64,000 nt of DNA from Psychroserpens ponticola (GTDB taxonomy: Bacteria; Bacteroidota; Bacteroidia; Flavobacteriales; Flavobacteriaceae): assembly GCF_023556315.2 (NCBI RefSeq), contig NZ_CP116221.1, forward strand, positions 1 to 64,000. Reading direction: 5' to 3'. The notes below the pieces were generated by a model. The model made no database searches and was not told where the DNA came from. It saw nothing but the letters and a program-made list of their open reading frames with translations. Position numbers and translations under genes: made by a program. Shown piece after piece: positions 52,644 to 61,441 of the stretch (the stretch's first letter is position 1; each line of letters begins with the position of its first letter).

Positions 52644-53171
52644 ATGAAATTTTCATCGCTTTTTCATCGTAATACTTGCCTTATTGTTTGTTTAATCTGC
52701 TCGTTTTTAGCTTTTTCTCAAAATCAGGACGATACTAATGATTTTTGGAGGCATGTGCGCTTTGGAGGCGGTCTAGGATTAAGTTTTGGTGACGGCTTTT
52801 TTAGTGGTACAATTGCACCAAGTGGAATTTATGAATTTAACTCCCAATTTGCAGCAGGATTAGGTTTAAATGCAACCTATAACAAGCAGGATGATTTTTT
52901 TAAGTCTACTATTTTTGGAGCAAGTCTTATTGGTTTATTTAATCCAATAAGAGAGTTACAATTGTCTACAGAATTTGAGCAACTTAATGTTAATCGTAAA
53001 TTTGATGATTCAAATTATGAAAATCAAAACTATTGGTATCCAGGTTTGTATATGGGAATAGGTTATAGAAGTGACAATGTTACTTTTGGTATAAGATATG
53101 ATGTGCTTTATGATAAAGATAAGAGTATTTATGCTGATCCTTATATTCCTTTTGTTAGAGTGTATTTTTAA
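52644..53171 (+). CDS. Small outer-membrane beta-barrel protein
   Basis: 175 aa with a signal peptide (ends FLAFSQ). Alternating amphipathic strands rich in Gly and aromatic residues ('FGGGLGLSFGDGFFSGTIAPSGIYEF', 'YWYPGLYMGIGYRSDNVTFGIRYDVLYD') and a C-terminal phenylalanine (VRVYF) fit an eight-strand-type outer-membrane barrel. From memory, relatives are often labelled 'alpha-ketoglutarate decarboxylase' because they sit next to sucA; the sequence does not support that. Divergent from sucA. Its last 4 bp overlap the convergent 116-aa gene. Confidence 0.8.
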   Translation: MKFSSLFHRNTCLIVCLICSFLAFSQNQDDTNDFWRHVRFGGGLGLSFGDGFFSGTIAPSGIYEFNSQFAAGLGLNATYNKQDDFFKSTIFGASLIGLFNPIRELQLSTEFEQLNVNRKFDDSNYENQNYWYPGLYMGIGYRSDNVTFGIRYDVLYDKDKSIYADPYIPFVRVYF

Positions 53172-53518
53172 GAATATGCATTTCTGAACCATACTTTTTG
53201 CCACTCACGTTGTAAGATTAAAAAAGTAACGTCTTCAGATAATTTTAGAGTATCACTACCATCAAGTTGCTTTATTTTGTTTTCTGAAACATCAATGATG
53301 TATAGTAGGTTGAGGTATTCAGCAAATTTTTCTTGTATAAGTTTAAAAACAATCTCATGCATTAGGTATTTTAAACTTGAGGGTAATATGTTTTCGTCAA
53401 AATCAAGGTCAATATTTGATAATAAAAAATCTTTATTGATTTGTTGTATTAGTTTTTGATAGAGCTTTAAGCTTTCAGCTTCAGAAATTAAATTTTCAAA
53501 GGTTTGTGGTAGCTGCAT
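53168..53518 (-). CDS. Conserved hypothetical protein, 116 aa
   Basis: Soluble, helical, acidic protein with no recognised motif. The start overlaps the polyprenyl synthetase stop by one base (TAATG), so translation is coupled to it. It ends in 'LILQREWQKVWFRNAYS'. I do not recognise the family. Coupling to isoprenoid synthesis is the only contextual hint. Confidence 0.7.
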   Translation of the reverse strand: MQLPQTFENLISEAESLKLYQKLIQQINKDFLLSNIDLDFDENILPSSLKYLMHEIVFKLIQEKFAEYLNLLYIIDVSENKIKQLDGSDTLKLSEDVTFLILQREWQKVWFRNAYS

Positions 53519-54492
53519 TATACATTTCTAGTCATTAAATCGTTTCCAAATGCTATTAATGCATTTTTATTGTCTTCAGAAATTTTTATACTTTCTAAAA
53601 CAGAAAATGCTTTTTTAGTATAATTTTCAATTTCTTTTTTAGTTGCTTCGGCCGAACCGCTAGCTATGAAGAATTGTTTTACCGTTTCTATTTTTTCACT
53701 TGGATCTGAAGGGTTTACACTGTATAAATGTTCTAGTTGTTTTCTGTCATTTTGACTTGAAAACGCTAAGCATTTCAAATATAAATACGTTTTTTTGTTT
53801 TCAATAATATCACCTCCAACTTGTTTACCAAAAGTTTCAGGATTTCCAAATGCATCTAAATAGTCATCTTGTAACTGAAAAGCAATTCCTAAATTTTTTC
53901 CAAAGTCATAAATCGAATTTTGACAATCTTCCGAAGCATTTGCAACAATAGCACCCATTTTCATTGCAGCTCCAACTAATACTGCAGTTTTATATTCTAT
54001 CATTTTTAAATACTCAGAAATAGTGACATCATCACGAGTTTCAAAATCGACATCATATTGTTGTCCTTCACATACTTCAAGCGCAGTTTTACTAAATAAT
54101 TTAGCTAAATTTTGAAATGTGTTTGGATCGTAGTTTTCAAATAATTGATATGCCATAATAAGCATGGCATCACCAGAAAGGATTCCTGTGTTAATATCCC
54201 ATTTTTCGTGAACCGTTTCTTTTCCTCGACGTAAAGGCGCATCATCCATAATATCATCATGGACTAATGAAAAATTATGAAATACTTCAACACTTAAAGC
54301 AGCATTAAGTGCTTTTGTGTAATGACTACCAAATATTTCGGCAGTCATTAAGGTTAAAATAGGCCGTAAACGTTTTCCTCCAAGTTGAATAATATAATTA
54401 ATCGGGTCGTAAAGCGTAGAAGGCTCTTTGGGTTTTGTAAACGTGTCGAGGTGTTTTAAAAATGCCTCATGATGGGATTGGATATTCTGCAT
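53518..54492 (-). CDS. Polyprenyl (isoprenyl diphosphate) synthetase
   Basis: Head-to-tail condensation of isopentenyl diphosphate with an allylic diphosphate, 324 aa. The first aspartate-rich motif DDIMD is at 79-83 ('HNFSLVHDDIMDDAPLRRG') and the second DDYLD at 209-213 ('GIAFQLQDDYLDAFG'). 'GGKRLRPILTLMTAEI' binds IPP. The first motif lacks the two-residue insertion of bacterial farnesyl diphosphate synthases, so a geranylgeranyl or longer product is possible. Chain length cannot be fixed by eye. Confidence 0.9.
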   Translation of the reverse strand: MQNIQSHHEAFLKHLDTFTKPKEPSTLYDPINYIIQLGGKRLRPILTLMTAEIFGSHYTKALNAALSVEVFHNFSLVHDDIMDDAPLRRGKETVHEKWDINTGILSGDAMLIMAYQLFENYDPNTFQNLAKLFSKTALEVCEGQQYDVDFETRDDVTISEYLKMIEYKTAVLVGAAMKMGAIVANASEDCQNSIYDFGKNLGIAFQLQDDYLDAFGNPETFGKQVGGDIIENKKTYLYLKCLAFSSQNDRKQLEHLYSVNPSDPSEKIETVKQFFIASGSAEATKKEIENYTKKAFSVLESIKISEDNKNALIAFGNDLMTRNV

Positions 54493-54565
54493 TGTACAAA
54501 AATAATGTAATTGACTAAATCTGCAATCACAGTTTAACTATATGTTAAAAAAACACTAAAACTTT

Positions 54566-54593
54566 GGAAACTTTTTTTGTTTTTAAAGTTTCC
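54566..54593. promoter_or_regulatory. Probable TetR operator
   Basis: Inverted repeat GGAAACTTT (54566-54574) and AAAGTTTCC (54585-54593) with a 10-bp spacer. It straddles the TTG of the tetR promoter, as an autorepressor site would. Confidence 0.7.
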
Positions 54594-54606
54594 TATTGTA
54601 GATTTG
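54577..54606 (+). promoter_or_regulatory. Promoter of the tetR-tolC-adaptor-RND operon
   Basis: TTG (54577-54579), a 19-bp spacer and TAGATTTG (54599-54606) match the Bacteroidota consensus. The start codon lies only 11 nt after the -7 box, so the mRNA is nearly leaderless. Confidence 0.75.
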
Positions 54607-54616
54607 CACTCAAATT

Positions 54617-55222
54617 ATGAGAGAACAAATTATACATAAGTCAGCTGAACTGTTTTTAAATCTAGGGTTTAAAAGCGTAACAATGGACGATATTGCTAGT
54701 GAAATGGGTATTTCTAAGAAAACCATTTATGTGCATTTTCCAAATAAAACAAAACTTGTAGAAGCTGTTGCCTTTAATCTATTTGATACCATTTGTAGTG
54801 GAATAGATTGTATATGTGATAATGCTCCAAATCCAATTGAAGAATTATACTCTATAAAAATGTTTGTAATGCAACACTTAAAAAATGAAAAGGCATCACC
54901 TCAATATCAATTAAAGAAATATTACCCGAAAATTCATCACGAGCTAAAATTCAAACAATTTGAAAAAATGCATCAGTCTGTTCAAGAAAGCTTAGAACAT
55001 GGAGTAGATACAGGCGTTTTTAGGAGCACAATAGATGTAGATTTTATATCTAGAATGTATTTCACAGGAATGACAGGGATTAAGGATAATATGTTTTTTC
55101 CAACAGAACAATTTAAGATGGAATATCTTATGGAAAGTTATCTAGAGTACCATTTAAGAGCAATCGTTTCTGAAAAAGGAATGACCATATTAAATAATTT
55201 TATCAACAAGAACCAATCATAA
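54617..55222 (+). CDS. TetR/AcrR-family regulator of the efflux operon
   Basis: 201 aa. The N-terminal helix-turn-helix (about 1-48, 'AELFLNLGFKSVTMDDIASEMGISKKTIYVHFPNKTKLVEA') is typical. The C-terminal ligand-binding helices include two cysteines (DTICSGIDCICDN), a possible reactive or ligand site. First gene of the operon, 3 bp before tolC. The inverted repeat over its promoter suggests that it represses itself and the pump until an inducer binds. Confidence 0.92.
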   Translation: MREQIIHKSAELFLNLGFKSVTMDDIASEMGISKKTIYVHFPNKTKLVEAVAFNLFDTICSGIDCICDNAPNPIEELYSIKMFVMQHLKNEKASPQYQLKKYYPKIHHELKFKQFEKMHQSVQESLEHGVDTGVFRSTIDVDFISRMYFTGMTGIKDNMFFPTEQFKMEYLMESYLEYHLRAIVSEKGMTILNNFINKNQS

Positions 55223-55225
55223 ATC

Positions 55226-56560
55226 ATGAGACAATCACTCATATTAATTATAAGTTTAATCACAGTTTCTTTTGGGTTTTCACAAGAGGGTACAAATAGT
55301 TTTACGCTCCAACAAGCTATAGATTTTGCTTTAGAAAATAACAGACAAGTTAAAAACGCAACTCGAGATATTGATGCTGCAGAAAAACAAAAATGGGAAA
55401 CGACTGCATCAGGTTTGCCACAACTGAATGCAGATGTTGGTTACAACAATTGGATAAAACAACAGGTTATTATTTTCGATATAGATAATGATGGCAACCT
55501 TGATGCAATTCCTAATGGAGCAAAACAATCTATTAATGCAACAGCAACGTTAAGTCAGAAATTGTTTGATGGCTCATATTTAGTAGGCTTGCAATCAGCA
55601 AAAGTCTTTCTAGAAATATCTAAAAATGCAAAAGTAAAAACAGATCTTGAAGTTAGAAAGGCAGTTATTGAAGCTTACGGAAATGTGCTTTTAGCCGAAG
55701 AAAGTATTTTAATATTAGAACGCAATATAGATGTGCTTGAAAAAAATCTATTCGAAACCAATAAAATTTTTGAAAATGGTCTAGAAGAAGAAGAAAGTGT
55801 CGAGCAGTTACAAATAACCTTATCTGGAGTTAAAAGTAGTTTAAACAACACTAATAGATTAAAGAAGTTAGCCTATCAAATGTTAAATATTACTCTAGGA
55901 TTAGACATCAATTCTCAAACGATTCTAACAGATAATCTTGAACGTTTAACGTCTTTAAATATGGATTTAAATCTATTAGCAGTAGAAGATAATATTGAAA
56001 ATACAATAGATTACAAAATTGCTGAAAATGATAAAACCTCTAAAGGATTGCTTTTAAAATTAGAAAAAAGCAAAGCACTTCCCACTTTAAATGCCTTTAT
56101 TAATGGAGCTTATTCAGGTAATAGTAATAGCTTTACATTTACTCATAATGATCAAAAGTGGTTTGGGTCTTCGTTGTTTGGTATTAATTTAAATATCCCA
56201 ATTTTTAGTTCAGGTATGAGAAATGCAGCTACGCAACGTGCAGCAATTAATCTTGAAAAATCTGAAGAAGATCTAAATGAAATTCAGCAACAATTAAAAC
56301 TTCAAATAGCTTCAGCAAAAAGCAATTATCAATTTGCTATTGACGATTACGACAACAAGAAAGAAAATTTAGGACTAGCAGAGCGTATTGAGCAAAAAAA
56401 TCAAACTAAATTTTTTGAAGGTATCGGTTCAAGTTTTGAGCTCAGACAAGCACAAACACAATTATATGTAGCACAACAAGAATTATTGCAAGCCATGCTA
56501 GATGTCATAAATAGCAAAGCTGAATTAGAAACTGCACTAAACACGATAACACTAAACTAA
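55226..56560 (+). CDS. TolC-family outer-membrane efflux protein
   Basis: Outer-membrane exit duct, 444 aa. Signal peptide (ends FGFSQ), then two repeats of the outer-membrane efflux (OEP) family: 'TLQQAIDFALENNRQVKNATRDIDAAEKQKWETTASGLPQLNADVGY' starts the first, and a long coiled-coil region with 'FFEGIGSSFELRQAQTQLYVAQQELLQAMLDVINSKAELETAL' closes the second. Second gene of the RND efflux operon. Confidence 0.94.
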   Translation: MRQSLILIISLITVSFGFSQEGTNSFTLQQAIDFALENNRQVKNATRDIDAAEKQKWETTASGLPQLNADVGYNNWIKQQVIIFDIDNDGNLDAIPNGAKQSINATATLSQKLFDGSYLVGLQSAKVFLEISKNAKVKTDLEVRKAVIEAYGNVLLAEESILILERNIDVLEKNLFETNKIFENGLEEEESVEQLQITLSGVKSSLNNTNRLKKLAYQMLNITLGLDINSQTILTDNLERLTSLNMDLNLLAVEDNIENTIDYKIAENDKTSKGLLLKLEKSKALPTLNAFINGAYSGNSNSFTFTHNDQKWFGSSLFGINLNIPIFSSGMRNAATQRAAINLEKSEEDLNEIQQQLKLQIASAKSNYQFAIDDYDNKKENLGLAERIEQKNQTKFFEGIGSSFELRQAQTQLYVAQQELLQAMLDVINSKAELETALNTITLN

Positions 56561-56578
56561 TCAATCATAAATCAAATC

Positions 56579-57769
56579 ATGAAAAATATATATTCACTAT
56601 TTATTATCACCTTTCTTTTGGTTTCTTGCGGAGGCGAAAAGAAGAATTCTGTAGCGAACGTTTTAGAAAGTAATAGTTTAGAAACTATTCGTAAAAAACG
56701 GGGCGAATTAGTTAATGAGCAACAAGCAATTAACGAACAAATTAAATTGTTAGATGAAAAAATCAAAGCAATTGATACCACTAAACATGTACCATTAATT
56801 ACAACGTTTACTGCCAAGACTGAAAAATTTGAACACGTTTTAGAACTTCAAGGAAACGTTACTACAAAAAACCTTTTAGTTATAACACCAGAATACAATG
56901 GAATTTTAACTCACGTTTACGTTAAAGAAGGACAAAAAGTAACCAAAGGACAAGTCCTTGCTAAAATTGATGATGGTGGATTGAGTCAACAAATAGCACA
57001 ACTCCGTATTCAATCTGACTTGGCTAAAACAACTTACGAACGTCAAAAACGTCTTTGGGAACAAAATATTGGTAGTGAAATTCAATATTTACAAGCAAAA
57101 TCAACCTACGAATCTCAGCAAGAAGCTGTAAATCAAATACAACAACAAGTTGCTAAAACAATTGTAAGAGCACCATTTAATGGAACAATAGATGATGTTA
57201 TTACAGAGCAAGGAAGCGTCGTTGCAGCTGGACAATCACAATTAATGCGTATCGTAAATCTTGATAATATGTATATAGAAGTTGAAGTTCCTGAAGGCTA
57301 TGTTTCTAATGTTGTTAAAGGTAAAAAAGTACTAGTTGACCTTCCTGTTTTAGGGAAAACTATAGAAACAAAAATTCGTCAGGCTAGTGATTTTATAAAT
57401 CCTGCTAATAGAACATTTAAAGTAGAAATTGAAGTGCCCAATAAAGATAAAAATATCAAGCCGAATCTAACTGCTCGATTAAAGATTAACGATTACACAA
57501 GTGAAAATGCTGTTTTAATTCCACAAAGTGTGATTTCTGAAAATGCAGAAGGTGAACAATATGTATATATCGTAACTGATAAAAATTCAGAAAGTATTGG
57601 TACTGCCAAACGTTTGATCATTGAAACAGGAAGAACGCAAGGCGATGTGATTGAAGTTTTAAAAAATCTTGAAAAAGGCGTTGAAGTCATTAAAGAAGGA
57701 GCACGTAGTGTTAAAGACGGACAATCAGTTGAGGTAATTAACTATAAAGAAAACGAGAATGACAACTAA
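56579..57769 (+). CDS. RND efflux periplasmic adaptor (membrane-fusion lipoprotein)
   Basis: 396 aa. Lipobox LLVSCGGEK (Cys 17) anchors it as an inner-membrane lipoprotein. A coiled coil (about 30-62), then the lipoyl/barrel-sandwich domain 'GILTHVYVKEGQKVTKGQVLAKIDDGGL', a helical hairpin, 'VRAPFNGTIDDVITEQGSVVAAGQ', the beta-barrel and the membrane-proximal part follow. Links the pump to TolC. Its end overlaps the pump gene by 11 bp. Confidence 0.94.
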   Translation: MKNIYSLFIITFLLVSCGGEKKNSVANVLESNSLETIRKKRGELVNEQQAINEQIKLLDEKIKAIDTTKHVPLITTFTAKTEKFEHVLELQGNVTTKNLLVITPEYNGILTHVYVKEGQKVTKGQVLAKIDDGGLSQQIAQLRIQSDLAKTTYERQKRLWEQNIGSEIQYLQAKSTYESQQEAVNQIQQQVAKTIVRAPFNGTIDDVITEQGSVVAAGQSQLMRIVNLDNMYIEVEVPEGYVSNVVKGKKVLVDLPVLGKTIETKIRQASDFINPANRTFKVEIEVPNKDKNIKPNLTARLKINDYTSENAVLIPQSVISENAEGEQYVYIVTDKNSESIGTAKRLIIETGRTQGDVIEVLKNLEKGVEVIKEGARSVKDGQSVEVINYKENENDN

Positions 57770-60700
57770 GAAAAAGAAAAATACCGAAAAAGAGTTTGGT
57801 ATGTCGTCGTGGGCAATAAACAATAAAACCACGATGTATGTGCTTATCGCTGTCTTTTTCTATTTAGGTGTTTCCGCGTTTTTTAGCATGCCTAGAGAGA
57901 ATTTTCCAGAAGTTAACGAAACTAAAATTTATGTTAGTACAATCTATCCTGGAAACACAGCCGAAGATATAGAAAAACTAATAATAGATCCCTTAGAAGA
58001 TAAACTGAAAACAGTTAGTAATGTTGTTGAAACCACCTCTACTTCACAAGAGGATTATGGGATGTTGATTGTTGAGTTTGATGAGCATATTACCGTTGAA
58101 AGAGCTCTGCAAAAAGTAAAAGACGAGATTGATACGGAAACCTCAAGTGAGGATTGGCCATCATTTAATGGCGCTAAAGTAGAACCAGATGTTTTTGAAT
58201 TAAGTCTTTCTGAAGAAATGCCAATTTTAAATATTAATATTTCTGGTGATTATCCAATTGAAAAATTAAAAGATTTTGCTGAATATCTTCAAGATGAAAT
58301 TGAAGATTTACAGGAAATTAAAAAAGCAGATATTAGAGGTGCTCAGGAAAAAGAGGTAGAAGTCGCAGTAGATATTTACAAAATGATGGCAGCTAAAGTG
58401 ACCTTTAGTGATATTCTTGGAGCTATTGGCAATGGAAATATTACCCAATCTGCTGGAAATTTAAAAGCAAGTGGACAACGACGTACGATAAGAATTATTG
58501 GTGAAATTGAAAAACCTTCAGAATTAGAAAACTTCGTAGTTAAAGCTGAAAAAGGCAATGCTATTTACTTAAAAGACGTAGCGACAGTTTCTTTTCAAGA
58601 AGAAGATAAAACAACGTTTGCTAGAAAATCTGGTAGTCCTGTGGTCATGCTCGATGTTAAAAAACGTGCAGGTAAAAATATGGTTGCTGCAGCTGAGCAA
58701 ATTCAAGAGATTGTTAAAAATGCTACGATGAATGTGTTTCCGCAAGATTTAGAAGTCTCAATTACTAATGACCAATCCGAAAAAACGATAGGTCAAGTTG
58801 ATGACTTGGTTAATAATATCATTTTTGGTGTTATCCTTGTTGTAACCGTTTTAATGTTCTTTTTAGGATTTAAAAATGCCTTATTTGTCGGATTTGCTAT
58901 TCCAATGTCAATGTTTATGTCGCTGATGGTATTAAGTCTTATAGGTTATAGTTTAAACACTATGGTGCTTTTCGGATTAATTATGGGACTAGGAATGCTC
59001 GTAGATAACGGAATTGTCGTTGTTGAAAATGTCTATCGATTAATGGATGAAGAAGGCATGAGTCGCATTGAAGCTGCTAAAAAAGGGATTGGAGAAATTG
59101 CATTTCCAATTATTATTTCAACGTTAACAACTGTGGCAGCCTTTGTTCCATTAGGTCTTTGGCCAGGGATTATGGGAGAATTTATGAAGATTTTACCTAT
59201 TACTTTGTCTATTGTTCTCGGGTCTTCATTATTTGTAGCTATATTCTTTAATTCGGTTTTAGTCTCTAGGTATATGACTATCGAAGATAAAGATATGCCG
59301 ATAAGTCAAATTATTAAAATTACAGTGATTGTTGCTGTTATAGGGACACTTATTCTTTTATTTGGTGGTGCATATAGAGGTTTAGGAACCATTATGATAT
59401 TTACAGCGATTATGCTTTGGGCATATCGTTTTTTCATTAGAAAATGGGCAAATAGTTTCCAAAATAAAGCGTTGGTGAAACTAGAAAGTTGGTACGAAGG
59501 TCAACTACGTTGGGCTTTATCTAAAAAACGACCTTATATTTTAAGTATTGGTACATTTTTATTACTAATTGCGGCTTTTATAGCCTTCGGAATTTCGCTA
59601 GGCACACAACGTACAAAAGTTGAATTTTTTCCAGATAATAAACCAAATCAAATTATTGTTTATATCGAATATCCTGAAGGTACTGCAATAGAAAAAACAA
59701 ATGAGATTACTCGTCAAATTGAAAAACGAGTTTACGATGTAGTTTACGATGATAAATACATTATTGATGGTGAAAATTTTTTAGTTGAAAGTGCTGTTTC
59801 TCAAGTTGGTGAAGGTGCTGGGAATCCGCAAACTGATGCTGGTTCTTCTGCAGAAATGCCACATAAAGCTAAAATAACTGCGTCAATGCGAGAATACAAG
59901 TATCGTCGTGGAGAAGATAGTGAGCTTTTACGTCAAAAGGTTCAGAAAGCTTTGGTCGGGATTTATCCAGGGGTTTTAATTTCTGTAGAAAAAAATGTAG
60001 ATGGTCCACCTGCTGGTTCTCCTATTAATATAGAAATTGAAGGCGATGATTATAACGAGCTTATTTCAACCGCAGAAAAAATGCGTGAATTTATCAATTC
60101 AAAAAATGTTGCTGGTATTGATGAACTTAAAATAGATGTCAATAAGGACAAACCAACAATGCAAGTTCAAATTGACAGAAAAAAAGCCGGTGAGTTAGGT
60201 GTAAGTGCCAAACAGATTGGAGATCAATTACGAAATTCAATTTTTGGTGCAAAAGCCGGAATTTATAAAGAAAGTGGTGACGATTTTGATATCTATGTAC
60301 GGTTTAATGAAGCAAATAGATACAATACTAGTGCGCTTTTTAATCAAAATATCACCTTTAGAGATAATACGGGACAAATTAAAGAAATACCATTGTCTGC
60401 AGTAGCAACACAAAAAAATAATTCTGGATTTAGTGCTATTAAGCACAAAGATACGAGACGAGTTGTAACGGTTTATTCTGCATTAGCACCTGGTTATACT
60501 GATGCTGGAGCTATTGTAACTCAAATTCAGAATGAAATGAAAAGTTACGAGGGTTTACTTGAAGGTATAAAAATAGATTATACAGGTCAAATTGAAGAGC
60601 AAAATAAGCAAATGACTTTTCTTATGGGAGCGTTTTTTACTGGATTAGGTTTAATTTTCTTCATTCTTATATTTCAATTTAATTCCGTTTCTAAGCCAGC

Positions 60701-61286
60701 AATTATTATGCTCGCTATATTTTTAAGTTTCATAGGTGTGTTTGGCGGTATTGTGCTTTCAGGAAGTGCCTTTGTAATTATGATGACCATGGTTGGGATT
60801 ATTTCACTTGCCGGAATTGTAGTCAACAATGGAGTTGTCCTTTTAGATTATGCTCAGCTTTTAATAGATAGAAAGAAAAATGAACTCGATTTGGATGAAG
60901 ATGAATTTCTAACAAAAGAAGACCTTTTTGAAAGTATTGTAAAGGCAGGTAAAGCACGTTTGAGACCAGTGTTATTAACAGCTATCACAACTATTTTAGG
61001 ATTAATTCCGTTGGCTATAGGCTTAAATATTAATTTCTTTACACTGTTTGCTGATTTTAATCCTAACATTTATATGGGTGGAGATAACGTAGTGTTTTGG
61101 GGACCTTTGGCTTGGACTGTCATTTACGGATTATTTATAGCAACCTTCTTGACATTAATTGTTGTACCAATTTTGTTTTTCTTAGTAACTAGATTTAAAA
61201 TGTGGATTAAAGGTTCAAAGACCTCTACTGAAGTTGTTTCTCAAGAAATATTTGATACAGATAAGAGAATTGAAACTCAATTCTAA
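57759..61286 (+). CDS. RND efflux pump, inner-membrane permease
   Basis: Proton-driven pump of 1175 aa with 12 membrane helices and two large periplasmic loops (AcrB/HAE family). 'NFPEVNETKIYVSTIYPGNTAEDIEKLI' is the porter start. The TM4 motif reads 'GMLVDNGIVVVENVYRLMDEEGMSRIEAAKKGIGEIAFPII', so the second of the two classical TM4 aspartates is Asn. About 100 residues longer than AcrB, with a charged C-terminal tail. The substrate is unknown; drugs, bile salts or solvents are all possible. Confidence 0.94.
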   Translation: MTTKKKKNTEKEFGMSSWAINNKTTMYVLIAVFFYLGVSAFFSMPRENFPEVNETKIYVSTIYPGNTAEDIEKLIIDPLEDKLKTVSNVVETTSTSQEDYGMLIVEFDEHITVERALQKVKDEIDTETSSEDWPSFNGAKVEPDVFELSLSEEMPILNINISGDYPIEKLKDFAEYLQDEIEDLQEIKKADIRGAQEKEVEVAVDIYKMMAAKVTFSDILGAIGNGNITQSAGNLKASGQRRTIRIIGEIEKPSELENFVVKAEKGNAIYLKDVATVSFQEEDKTTFARKSGSPVVMLDVKKRAGKNMVAAAEQIQEIVKNATMNVFPQDLEVSITNDQSEKTIGQVDDLVNNIIFGVILVVTVLMFFLGFKNALFVGFAIPMSMFMSLMVLSLIGYSLNTMVLFGLIMGLGMLVDNGIVVVENVYRLMDEEGMSRIEAAKKGIGEIAFPIIISTLTTVAAFVPLGLWPGIMGEFMKILPITLSIVLGSSLFVAIFFNSVLVSRYMTIEDKDMPISQIIKITVIVAVIGTLILLFGGAYRGLGTIMIFTAIMLWAYRFFIRKWANSFQNKALVKLESWYEGQLRWALSKKRPYILSIGTFLLLIAAFIAFGISLGTQRTKVEFFPDNKPNQIIVYIEYPEGTAIEKTNEITRQIEKRVYDVVYDDKYIIDGENFLVESAVSQVGEGAGNPQTDAGSSAEMPHKAKITASMREYKYRRGEDSELLRQKVQKALVGIYPGVLISVEKNVDGPPAGSPINIEIEGDDYNELISTAEKMREFINSKNVAGIDELKIDVNKDKPTMQVQIDRKKAGELGVSAKQIGDQLRNSIFGAKAGIYKESGDDFDIYVRFNEANRYNTSALFNQNITFRDNTGQIKEIPLSAVATQKNNSGFSAIKHKDTRRVVTVYSALAPGYTDAGAIVTQIQNEMKSYEGLLEGIKIDYTGQIEEQNKQMTFLMGAFFTGLGLIFFILIFQFNSVSKPAIIMLAIFLSFIGVFGGIVLSGSAFVIMMTMVGIISLAGIVVNNGVVLLDYAQLLIDRKKNELDLDEDEFLTKEDLFESIVKAGKARLRPVLLTAITTILGLIPLAIGLNINFFTLFADFNPNIYMGGDNVVFWGPLAWTVIYGLFIATFLTLIVVPILFFLVTRFKMWIKGSKTSTEVVSQEIFDTDKRIETQF

Positions 61287-61358
61287 CACCATACTTTGAT
61301 TTTTTGTCAAAGTGCGAAAAACCTTTTTAGGGAATTAGGAAAGGTTTGATTAATAGCA

Positions 61359-61391
61359 GAAAAAGTCATAATGTAATGTTATGGCTTTTTC
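61359..61391 (+). terminator. Terminator of the efflux operon
   Basis: A 13-bp stem (61359-61371 with 61379-61391, one G-U pair), arm GAAAAAGTCATAA, followed by ATTTTTA. It lies between the pump gene and aspS. Confidence 0.7.
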
Positions 61392-61441
61392 ATTTTTATA
61401 GTCCGTTAACTTCATTAAATTTGCATTTCAAATTTTTTACT

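Noticed and set aside
61346-61441. Longer aspS starting with TTG
   Set aside because: The added 32 residues overlap the efflux-operon terminator and do not belong to the OB-fold start of AspRS.
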